Positions 33,383-44,800 of a stretch of 64,000 bases of DNA are shown piece after piece. Every line of letters starts with the position of its first letter. The stretch's first letter is position 1. The translations under genes were made by a program, and so were the position numbers. The stretch covers positions 868,001 through 932,000 of the forward strand of contig JAZGUH010000402.1 of assembly GCA_037893225.1 (NCBI GenBank), written 5' to 3'. The notes beneath the pieces are model-generated. The model ran no database searches. It saw only the letters and a list, made by a program, of their open reading frames with translations, and was not told the DNA's origin. Source of the DNA: Hippasteria phrygiana (taxonomy: Eukaryota; Echinodermata; Asteroidea; Valvatida; Goniasteridae).

Positions 33383-33690
33383 AAACCCCTTGCGTACAGC
33401 TGGTGCGCTGGTATGCCAGGATCGGGGCTGTGCAGCCAAGCGTAAACACAAACAATAGGCAAACTGAACAGAGTACTCCTATTCATCGCACGTGTGAATG
33501 AAAGCTCTGTTTGAAAAAGCACCATCTATTTATTATTACACACTCCCATTCAAGAACAATATAGTTAAAACATGAATGGATTGAGTGAAGCGAAGAAATG
33601 CGCCTATGGAAGTAGTTATCTGGCCAGGTGGTCTTTTTCAAACCGCGGCTATTGCCGTCGTGCATATTCAAGTGCACCCATGAGGCACAC
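33383..33690. mobile_element. Worn MITE of the CCCCTTGCC family
   Basis: It opens taaaccccttgcgtacagctgg and has gctgtgcagccaagcgtaa and ggccaggtggtctttttcaa, all shared with the copies at 34384 and 47580. Confidence 0.6.
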
Positions 33691-34383
33691 AATAAAACTG
33701 TGAACATCTTGGATGTGATTTTCTATTCAAAATGGGACAGGGAAATTAGGAAGATGTGATTTCGACAACAGGCGTCCAAAAACACATCCTACTCTATTCC
33801 AAATCATATCTGTAACCTATGAGGTATTGTCTCGCCTTGAAAAAGAGTACATTGTGATTTCTGGGTTTAACGGCTAAAAACCTCATTGCGATTCTGGGCC
33901 CAGGATTTTAAAAACACATCCACCTAATCCCAGGCTGTCCATTTTGCATGGAAAGTCACATCCAAGGGTTTCTTATAGTGTCATCAAGTCATCACAAGTC
34001 TGGTCGTGTGCCCAGTCACAAGCTATTCAAATGAACTGTAACAAAAGCATTCCTTTGCCATTCTTCATTCCCCTGTAGCTTGCCAGCCGACTTGTGACTG
34101 TCTACAAGGGTGAAATTGGCCAAAAATGAAAAATCAAGGAAATCCACGAAAAATCCATGAGGACCCCGGATCAACATAGAGTTTGTATTTGCCTAAAGGC
34201 ACCTCCTTAAAATATCAATTTTTATTGGTCTATATCCACTTTTACAGGTAAAAACACCTTCAGGACAACACCTCAGGAATTCCGGTTTGCAAAAGAGATT
34301 CTTGAAAAATTCTGAAATCCTGACAAATCTCACTCTGGTGAGAAACCATAGTTTTTGCTCCAGAATACAGAATTTTCCCTTTG

Positions 34384-34643
34384 CTAAAACCCCTTGCATC
34401 CGGCCGGCTGTTATTGATGGGGTGCTGATATGCCAGGATTGGGGCTGTGCAGCCAAGCGTAAATGCAAATAATAGTCACCACACTGAATAGATCTATTCA
34501 TTACACTCCCCTTCCAGAACAATATACAATGTATTTAAAAAAATGAATGGATTGAGTAAGCGTAGGAATGCACCCATAGACATCAACCGGCCAGGTGGTT
34601 TTTTTTTCAAACCGCATCTATGGTCGTCCGTATTCAAGAGGTT
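34384..34643. mobile_element. Worn MITE of the CCCCTTGCC family
   Basis: It contains accccttgcatccggccgg, gctgtgcagccaagcgtaa and ggccaggtgg in the family order. Its right edge is gaggttaac. Confidence 0.62.
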
Positions 34644-34870
34644 AACTTTGAAACTAATAATATTTCATTTTATACAACACCTGAATAAATCCCCGCCATC
34701 CGATTGGTGGAGAGTCGATCACGTGCATTGAATTATTCGACCCATCACACAACGCGAACCCGCCCCGCCCAATACGTTCTATCACATGGTGCGCGCGCGC
34801 ATTGATAGAACCAAAAAACTAATTTCACGGTCACTAGGTGGCGCTACAACAGCGCTGTCATTCACACAAC

Positions 34871-35170
34871 ATGGCGGCTGAGTTACCCGAACTGCCGCGG
34901 TTTGTTCTCCTAACAGACGACGAAATATTGGAACTTGTAAGCAATGCTGACGCTCCAAATACAAAGAGACAAATCAAATATGCAGTGAAACGGTTAGATG
35001 AATTTGCTAGACATGCAGGAACAACAATTGAAGCTTTAACTAATTCGGAACTCGACAATTTTTTGTCCCGGTTTTATCCGGGACTGAGAAAGAAAAACGG
35101 CACGTTGTACACAAAGAAATCCATGCATGCAATCCGCATTTTTAACTTTTCTGGACTAGTACAGTTGTAA
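34871..35170 (+). pseudogene. Crypton-like tyrosine recombinase, N-terminal fragment
   Basis: The frame MAAELPELPRFVLL continues through TKRQIKYAVKRLDEFARHAG, LDNFLSRFYPGLRKKNG and YTKKSMHAIRIF. This order (a helical region, then LD.FLS.FY..LRKK.G..Y.K.S...IR) is typical of the SAM-like N-terminal domain of Crypton recombinases and of host proteins derived from them (the DUF3504 group). The frame ends about 100 codons in, long before the catalytic Arg/His/Tyr residues, and no continuation is seen. It could be a first exon of a domesticated gene, but I found no convincing donor. A CpG-rich leader with overlapping palindromes precedes it (34740-34870). Confidence 0.6.
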
Positions 35171-35194
35171 ACTTCCATAAATTGGATATGAAAG

Positions 35195-35460
35195 TGCATT
35201 AATTGGTTACTGAAAGTTCTGAATTTGTGAATCAGCTTTTTAACAATTCTGAACAGTTTGATCTTCAACACTTCGGAACGGATATTTTTAGATGACATTC
35301 TCATTCTGCATCTGAAGTGAATAATTCTTCTGAACTTGTTGAAAAACAGTGAACATTTTTAACTGTTTGAGACTTTTCGAGACAGTAATTGGTTACTGGA
35401 AGTTCTGAATTTGTGAAACAGTTTTTTACAATTCTGAACAGTTTTTAACTTGAATAAAAT
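35195..35460 (+). repeat. Direct repeat attggttactgaaagttctg
   Basis: The block attggttactg(a/g)aagttctgaatttgtga recurs at about 35196 and 35390, each followed by a run of ttctgaacagttt. Confidence 0.7.
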
Positions 35461-35554
35461 GCATTGAAAGTGTTCCCCCAGCTATCAGTGTTACTACATG
35501 TTTCTTACATTTATGTAAGCACCAGTTTACAAGTTACCAATCAGATGACGAGAA

Positions 35555-35560
35555 TTTATT
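35555..35560 (-). terminator. Possible CDK5RAP3 polyadenylation signal
   Basis: AATAAA on the - strand, about 230 bases after the stop codon. It is the first full AATAAA seen downstream, beyond the hairpin. Confidence 0.4.
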
Positions 35561-35576
35561 CAGGCGTTGTGTAAAA

Positions 35577-35716
35577 AACAAATAATGAATGTTTCACTTT
35601 CGTGCGATGGAAAGAATAATTTCATTCGGTGACAGATGGCATGTTCTATTCCACTCGGCTTCGCCTCGTGGAATAGAACATGCCATCTGTCACCTCATGA
35701 ACATTCATTATTTGTA
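35577..35716. repeat. Long foldback hairpin
   Basis: Arms around 35577-35655 and 35666-35716 pair over gtgacagatggcatgttcta and the outer aataatgaatgtt. The loop is tcggcttcgcctcg. It lies less than 80 bp past the CDK5RAP3 stop on the transcribed side. Confidence 0.85.
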
Positions 35717-35792
35717 TAATATCATCTTATTATACATATACCAATGTAGATCTGGTAAAATGGAAATTACAGAAATGAATACGGTAGCGGTT

Positions 35793-35864
35793 TCATATCG
35801 TGTTGATGGACCCCATCAGATTCACCGGTCGATTCTTGTAGCGGGATGAAATGTCTTGCTCAAT
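35793..35864 (-). CDS. CDK5RAP3: CDK5RAP3 last coding exon
   Basis: TTTTCAG acceptor. Encodes [23 protein letters not shown] and stop. The RPVNLMG signature ends the human protein too. Confidence 0.95.
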   Translation of the reverse strand: MEQDISSRYKNRPVNLMGSINTI

Positions 35865-38800
35865 CTGAAAATACCAAGACCAAAACGACAATAACATCAT
35901 TTGAAACGGTGGCTTCTGAGATAATGAGTTCGTGTACTGCATCAGTACATTTCCAATGAGTACATAATATACTAGGGGTGTGCATTTACGGGTAGTAAAA
36001 GAACCGGATACCCGATTGAAACAAATACGGGTACCCATTAAAGAAACCCAACCCAAAACTTCCAATCCTGGAAGTTGTGATGATGTCTTTCTCCGAGATT
36101 CAAAAAGTCCAATTTCAGACATAAGTCTGAAAAATCTCATGCATGTCCAGTATTAACAGGATCACTTCTCCGCCTTTGCATGTGCTGTACGTGCATGTGC
36201 CGGCATATCACAGAAGACGGTTGTCTGGAAGCTTTATACAGTTGTATTTATTGTGGAATTAATGAGGCATGCTATTATTTCTTGTGGAGGCTCTTATCCA
36301 TACCTACACTTACTAAAAACGCGATCGGAAAATTCCCTATGTCAACTTTTGTGGGCGTCATAAATGTAATAATCAGTGCTGATTTCCCATGTAGTCAGGT
36401 TTTAATTTTGAACATTCCCGACCTTTCCTTTTTCATTATCTAGAAAGTTACTGAAGTTGTACGGGTACTCGATTCCATAATCTGGAACCGGTTCCTGATA
36501 CAAAAGGTCAGGTACTCGGGTACCCGGTTTCGATGCACACCCCTAGTACATACCGGTACTCGCCATACATTGTATGTCGTTTTCACTTGACAAGGAAGGA
36601 ACCCTGCAATATGACTTTTATGACTTGAATACATGCAGGACAGCTTTCTCTTGTTGTCACAAGTTTCCACCTCTCTTGTAGCAGTTCTAGGGAGTAATTT
36701 GAATATTTTGGCTTTTCAACGGCACAACAGAAGTGCCATCGAAGTCATATCGGAAAGTGTTTCCATAGCCTTTTTCAAATATATGTCAAATATTTCTCAA
36801 TGTGTAAGGTTCTATGTCTGACCTGATTTCCATGTTAATCAGTTCGCGTCGGAGGACGTGTTAACACGATTTGGCTGTTTTTATACACGGGCACGGCTGA
36901 CGGGTTAAAACGTCAAGCTTGCCTCAACACGCTAATCCCTCATTTGTTTTGTACACACACACACACAAAGTCCGAGAAGTCTGTGGAGGCGGACCGTGTG
37001 TTGAACTTAAACTTGGCCGCTGTGCACGGTCTGTTGCTCTACAATTTACGCTCCGGTGGGTGCACCCACAGTATTGAAACATATGAGGTTTCGGCAAGAA
37101 ATATTGTACAAATACTGTTGAAATGACTCTTGCAAATCAGTATTTGTGACGTTTGGCTGTATATCAGAAGGTGGCTGCTATATTTTGCCTTTTTAGAAAA
37201 TAGAAATTTAATCCCGGCGCGAACTGGTTAAACAGCTTATTTGGGCTAGCCAATATTTCTTCAAAACTTTGTTGGTTATTTTAAAGGATTGGTTTTTTAA
37301 CTGTTCGTGTGCTCTCCTTACCAAACAAAAATAGCACCCCTCTTCGATAAACTGATAGAAGAATTTTCTCAAATTGAAAAACTATAACCTTTGGACTTCC
37401 AGTGACAAGCATTTAGACCATACATGTACATGTAGTAATATGTGTTAAAACAAGTTGAACTGGGTATATTCACTGCATCCTTCTTTTAATCCCTGGTACT
37501 GCAAAATTCAGACAGCCGTTTCTTTTTCATAATGGAAACTATTTATACATGGTGAAGTAGGCATTGTTATAGATGTCAGTGAATTATCAGGTCAGGGATC
37601 AGTTTTTTCCAACGATGGTCTGCCGACCCTTGACGGAAATTAATACACAACTTCCACTCTTCTTAAAAATGACAGCACACCATGATTGGCAGGATGCTTG
37701 AGACTATTATTTACTTACAGTCAAGTAGGCCATTTCATAATAATTCAGTACTTTTGTTTTTTTAATGTTTGCAAATGTTGTATCTTACCTTCAAGTATTT
37801 TATGTCAGGTGAACAATCAATATTATTCCCCCTCCCACTATTGAAAGTGTATCCAACTAGGGTGTAAACTTCCAGTAACTATTAATACTGTCCAGCCACC
37901 TTCAATGTCATATTTGTGACCCACTCTGCAAAAAGGGCAATTCTGTTGCAAAATTTCAAAAAGAAGTGTTTTATATATAGCTGGAAAGGCCATTTTATAA
38001 GCTTTCATATGGCATATTATGTCTGAGGCCTGTAGCATTTTGCATTCACAAGATGTTTGGAAATTTGCACGTTTGTTTTCAGAATTTCTTGAAATGACTT
38101 AAGAAGAAACAAGCCATTTAAAAAAAAAAGCAATAGATGGAAGCACTCGACATAAACACATTCTTTTTCCAACTTTATTCACTGAAATCAAAGATTTTAG
38201 TTATGAACTAGAATAATATACGTATCAAAGATGCAAAAAATTCCCTCCCTTCAAAATCACTTGTTTGAAGAATTTTTCACCCTCTTCACACACAACGGCC
38301 CATTGCGCGTAAATGCATACAGCGACTTATGTGCCCTTTTTGCAGAGCAGGTCACATTTATACACTGGTGTTTAAGGCCGTGTTAGTCAGCTAGATACAG
38401 ATAAATATAAGGTAATACCTTAAAGACTAACTATAATTAAAATGATGGCCTAAGCTTTCATAGCTACAGCTACTTGCATCTGATGAAGCAGTCGTAGCTC
38501 AGGCATGCAACTCTGCAATTTCCAAAAACGCAGAAAATAAAATGCGAGCGCGTAGTGCTAGCGTGAAGCTCTTACGACATCGTGCAAACATGTACATGTA
38601 CATGTACATGTAGGTATAGTGTCTGTATCCCGATGTATTGTATTGTATTCATTGACGCGAGAAAAAAAATGCGGAACCAGACTATCAGTCTATAGTCAAT
38701 TGAGGGCGCTATAGCGACTAGTTCATACAACGGCAAGACTATACATGTACGCGACAGAATGTGTACGGAGTCTGTGTCCTGCACCTTTCTATGTAATGTA

Positions 38801-41800
38801 TGTATACAAAATACGGAGCCAGACGATGTGCGCTAGCAATATTGGTCATGTTGGTGGACGATTCCGCGGTCGGCACGGTGGGAAACGAGCTGAAGCGTGG
38901 ATTGTTTTCACGGTCGGATTTTTTAAAAACGCAGAAATCCGCGGATCCGCGGAAAAGTTGCATGCCACGTAGCCATGAAAGCTTATGCCATCATTTTAAT
39001 TATAGTTAACTTTAAAATGTTACCTTTAATATTTATCTGTATTTCAACGCTGTAAAGGTTGGTAATGATCCACGTTCTACACAGAAATTAGATGTACCTG
39101 TCTTTGTAGTGTCCTAGTGTTAGCCACCAGCTTGTCAATCTTGGGCTGAAGTCGCCTCTCATCCTCTAATGCTTCTAGACACTTGCTATGCACGGCCTCT
39201 TTGGATGCCATCATCTTCTCTTCCTGTCCGAATTTCTGCTTGAGAGATTCTGTCATTCTGTCCACGTACCTGGGTATTAAAGTAAACAAACAGCAGTATT
39301 TCTTTTAGAAAAGGCAAGTTTTCACTTACCATCGACCGAAAGGCAGTCCTTCTCTGAAAGTCATGTTTGCTTAACCCCTTGAGCACGGTATTTTACGGGA
39401 GACGTTGGGGTGTTGCGGCGGTTCTGGCAGCCAAGAGAACCGCTACAATGTGTTTGTGAAGTCAAGCATGACATACACAATAATCCAACAATGGATTGAA
39501 ACTGCACAAACAGCGGCCAATGGCGTCATCCGGCCTGGTGGCATCGTGTTTTTTTGTGCCATATGGCATCTTCTGTACACAAAGGGTTAATACCGTGGTA
39601 TTTTTGCTTAACACGGGTATCAATGGGGGGGGGGGGGGGGGGGGGGGGGGGCACGTGCCCTTCCCATAGTTGCGCCACTGGTGCCAGTTGACCTATAGAA
39701 AACACCAATTACTTCCAATGGCACAGACTTCGCTTTCCTTGGTGCCCCTGTTGAAAAGTGCCCATAAGGGGGAAAAGCAGATTTAAAGAAGGGGTTACTC
39801 GGAGTAACTTGAGGTTGAACCCTGCAGTAACATAGGGTTTCACATGGTACATGCATGGGGTTTATGGCACTCAAACCTTGTAAAACCTCGAGATCAACCT
39901 CGAGTTACCGCCTCTTTAATTTCGCATTCCCCCCCCCCCCAAAAAAAACACCTGATTTTCTGATACAACTTCCCTTTACCGAGGAGAAATTGCGTTTCCC
40001 ATCTAAGATTGAAGTTCCAGGCTTGATGCATACTATACATAATATGTCTGCCTATGTTTTAAGGCAGGTACCCTCCCTGAAGAGGACTTTACTAAGGGAA
40101 TAAATATGTGCTGGGCTGGTTTTAAACAAGTACGTTTAAAACCGCTTTAGGGCCTGGAAGCTGATAATGACCCGAGCCGAAGGCGAGGGTCATTATCAGC
40201 TTCCGTGCGGTTTTAAACGTACATTTGTTTAAAACCGGCCCAGCATATTTATTCCCATTCATAAAATACCTTTTTGTATAATTCAGCAAAAACCTCTGAA
40301 GAAATATAATTTCCAATGATTTTGTTCAAACATTTTACCTTGTTTTGTAAAACACCCCTTTAGCTTTTTAATGGTTCGTTCCTCAAGCGAGTAGTGCTAA
40401 AAATTTCCTTATGGAAATCGACGCACGCGTGACACGCGTGCAATGTGGCGTGATGTAGCAAACAACGCAGCAATGCCGGTGTCGTGCAAATTCATAGACT
40501 CTAAATAGGGACTCATCGGTAGTATTGCGCTTGTGTACATTAGAAGAGTGACTGGTCGCGCGAAAGTCTGGCTGCCAGACCCAAATATTCCGACTATTTC
40601 TGATGAATATTAGGGTCCGGTAGCCGCCAATGTCACGTGACGAAAACGGCGAGGAATTCCTCCCGTTTCCGAAAATGTCCGAAATTTTCCAAACTTGCTT
40701 TCGATAACATTCGGCTGTTATCATTGATGTTCGTAATAACAAAATGTCTGTCGGGCCCGTTACAGATCCTGGAATTTGAAATCTCAATTATACATAAAAA
40801 CTGAAAAATCAATGCCATACTCTTGCAAGAATATTGAATTTGAATGATGCCACTGACGTCACTCGGACTAACACACACGTCATGATCTATTTTAAACCGT
40901 GGTAGCTACCTGACCTAAAATCTACATGTCAGGGAATCTTCAGGTCAGGGAACTAGAGTAGGCGCGCGAGTGTTCAACCAACAGAAGGGACCAGAGTTCT
41001 TAGGAGTCTAAATTTCGTGTGACACCAAAAAAAGTGTTTAAAACCGATTGGTGTTTTATCGGCCATTTAAAACCACCCACGTGACGGGCTCTCAACCAAT
41101 AGGAACAGATAAACTGTCTTAGGTATTTATGAATTATAACGGGTCATTTGATTCAACTGATTTTGGACAAGTCCAACCTATAATGCATACCCTAAAAACA
41201 GGTGCCAATTTCATAGAGCTGCTTAAGCAAAAACAGTGCTTAAGCACAAAAAACCTTGCTTAATAAAAACCAGCTTACCAGCCAAAACCCCATGTGATGT
41301 ATGTTGCTTGCGACTGGTATTTAGCTGTTGTTTGCTTAGCATGACAGTCACATGGAGTTTTGGCTGGTAACCTGATTTCACAAAGCAATGTTTTTGGTGC
41401 TTGAGCACATTTTTTGCTTAATAAGCAGCTCTATGAAATTGGCGCCTGGTCTCGAGCGGTTCAACCTACTTTGGTGAGCTTTTGATGCGCAACAAATGCT
41501 GCGTTGTGGTGTCCGACAGAAGACTCAGGATTTCTTGGACCTTGTCCAACATGGCGAACACGTCCTCGCTTGTCTTCATCTGAAGGATTGAGGGCGCACT
41601 CTGGAACTGGCTGGCCGACAATATGTCCATCTCCCCTTTCATTTCGTTGAGTCGCTGTTTGAGGAAGGCTTCAAGCTGTACAAAGATAACATGAATTCAA
41701 CTTGACCACCTGTTGATGACATTCCTGACCATGACCTACTTGTGTTTATTTCAATGAAATACAATCCAGGGGATGCCAGTAGGTCTTGGCTGCAGGGCCG

Positions 41801-44800
41801 GAAAGAAATAGCATGTCCGGAATCTGGGCCACGCTACAATTACATATGTGTATGTACATTGTACAATAAACTTTGCCCAATTTTTCGGATGCCGCCTTCT
41901 GCTTGAAGTGCTCGATTTATTTTTCCAACGAGAAAGTTTCTAAAGCGAACGTAGATCTATCGTACAACAAACAGTACCAGTATACGCAATCACATCGTAG
42001 ATGTTCAATACGCTATGCATAATCATTTCAACTTCCAATTTTGTCAAACGATCGCCGCCGCCATGTTGTATACACGCTGCACACGCACACTCGCGAAACC
42101 ATTTGATGCAAGAAAATAACTGGTTCCCTACTGTAACTGCGTAAAGTGAATACAAGTTGCATGGGAATTAACGAAATCAACAATCTCTGTGGAACTAAAC
42201 TTGACCAAGTCGTCGATTGATTGCATTTTGTTCTGCAGTACGCACCAGTGCAAGTGGTACGCAACGTACATGTACACATTGTGACCGTTCCTCACAGACT
42301 GGAATTTACCAGTTGCGTGTACATAGTATGCAAGTCTAGTGTCCGCTGCATACGTATGCACTGCCAAAAATGATTTTCTTAATTTCTTAATATAAGAAAA
42401 TATTTCTTATTTCAAGAAAAATGTTCTTGTCTCACTTTCTAGAAAACTTTTCTAGGGAGTAACACAAGAAAAGTTGTCTTGAAATAAGATAATTGTCTCA
42501 TTTTAAGAAAATTATTGCGGCATGAAGGTAGGAAGGTGCTGTATGTATGGTCTTACGGTACTGTCGTTCCGGCCCACAAATGCCGAAGGCCGGAGGTTTT
42601 TCTCAAAAATATGAAAAAGCCGGCATTCTGGCAATTGCCGGAAGTCTGGTATCTCTGACAATCCTGTTACGGATCAGTGGGATCAGTGCTAAAAGTTGTT
42701 TTCCTCAAGAAAAGGATGGACATTTGAGTTTTAGAGACAAACCCATAGATCATCAGCATGAGGCAAAAGCAAAATCCATGGAATCAAGTGGGGGGGGGGG
42801 GGGGGGGGGGACAGGACAGAAACAAAATCTTCAAAATGCAAGAATCAAAAACCAAATTTGTGCACCAGAAACTAAATTTTGAAATCCATTACGGCATAAT
42901 TCATTGACCGTTTACAAAGAAACAACAAACATTATGTGAACTGCACTTCTGAAATTAACCCCAACCCCTTTGGTAACTTTACTAGAAAGTATCCTGAATC
43001 TGCCAAAAGCCCACCTATTTTGTCATGCACAAAAAGTTGGTTTTGGTGACTGCTCAATATGGAGGTATCCTGAATCCATCAAAATCCTGCAGTACCGCTA
43101 GGCTTCCAATCCTCAATCCATCAAAATCCCCCAGTTTTCAATATGGAGGTATCCTGAATCCGCCAAAATCCTCCAAAACAGGGGTGTGGATTTTGATGGA
43201 TTCTGGTAGGTTAGGGTAATAAACCAGAGTTTTTGAAGGCATTTTTCCCAGGAATGTAATTGTGTGTGTGCTAGGACACACAGCCATTGGTTTGAAGACA
43301 GGCACGGGGTGTGGGGGAGAATGCCTCAGTCACAGAATTTTCAATGCAGTTGTTTTTTTTGGTGATTCTTTAATGGTTGACTTGTACAAGTCTAGTACTG
43401 CATACTATCATTTATAGTCATGGTTGTTTTTAAAGTAAAAGCACAGTTGAAGGTTCTTTTGCCATAAGAAACTTTCAATAGATTTTTGGTCACAGGGACT
43501 TCTGAGATTAATTTTGTCTTTCGGGGCTGATTGACTTCTAGCTCAGTACACTGCATTGCTTGAATTGTACCTTTTGTTCAGATATTGAATTATAAGCAGA
43601 CCTGAATTTCTAACAGAATTCCTCACTGTGGCTTTTCCTTCTTTTCCAGTGTTTCATGAACTTAAGCAAGTTTGGCCTTTAACATCTCAGGGTCAAATCA
43701 TCCAGGGCCTAAAGTTAAGATTACATCAAGAGGTCAAAGAAAAGTATAAAGCCAGTTCGGTATTTCAACTGCGCATGTGCACAATGACATTTTATCCCGA
43801 ATGACCCGCGTGACCTAACGCGCGCGTGCGAACGCAAAAGGTGGTCGCACAACGCCCACGTGTTATATTCAATCAGAATGGGCGTTCGCGTAACACGGCG
43901 TGACATTACGTCAGCAATTTGATCCCGAATAACCTTTGACCTTTAAAATATCGAACTGGCTTATTGCGGTAACTAAGAAAAAAAAAAATTGGGTGGGGAA
44001 AATTCAATCCAACTGTCAGAATGACAACTTTTACAATGCAGCATCTCACTGTACATCCACTTACCTCCAGCAACTCATTGGTGAAGTTGTTTCTCGTCGG
44101 TGGGTGGTCAAATAAGGTCAAGGCATCTGTCCCCCTTGCTATCCCATCATGCATTGCTGAACCCCCTTTGTCACCAACACTCACATCACCACCAGATGTT
44201 TCATCAGCTACCTACAAATTTTGAGTCGTCATCATCAGGGCTACATCTAAATGTTTAGAGTTTTTTGTTTGTTTATAAATCAATGGAAGCAAAATGTAGC
44301 AACAGCTGTAGGTTGGTTTTAGCATGATTTAACCCTCCTACTATTTCACCATACAAAACCTTACAACATTTTCATATCCAATTTTTAACACACACGTGGC
44401 AAACCATACAGTGTAATGCTACATGTATATAGCTAGCTTATTGACATGGCAAAACCATACACATGGTTTTGTATGGTAAACATGCTTCACTGTGGTTTTG
44501 TGTGGTGAATATATTGTGGCTTATCAACAGACTACTATGGGCTATAGAGTACCGAAGTCTGACGTCAGTTGCCGCAGCAACTGGTTCCAAACACATGCAG
44601 TTTACAATGTATTCTGGTTCCAAACATTACATTGATTGACGTCATCACTTTGGTACTCTATGGTGAGTTATATATAATGTATAAAGAGAAACCACCCTAA
44701 TTCTAAAATGGTATAGGCCTATTCATCAATGTTCCCCAGTGGAGTTGGTTCACCATACAAAACCTTGCACCTGCCAGCAGACGCAGCCTGTACAACCATA

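Noticed and set aside
40383..40787. 134-codon - strand frame in a CDK5RAP3 intron
   Set aside because: No domain, no codon bias, no splice context.
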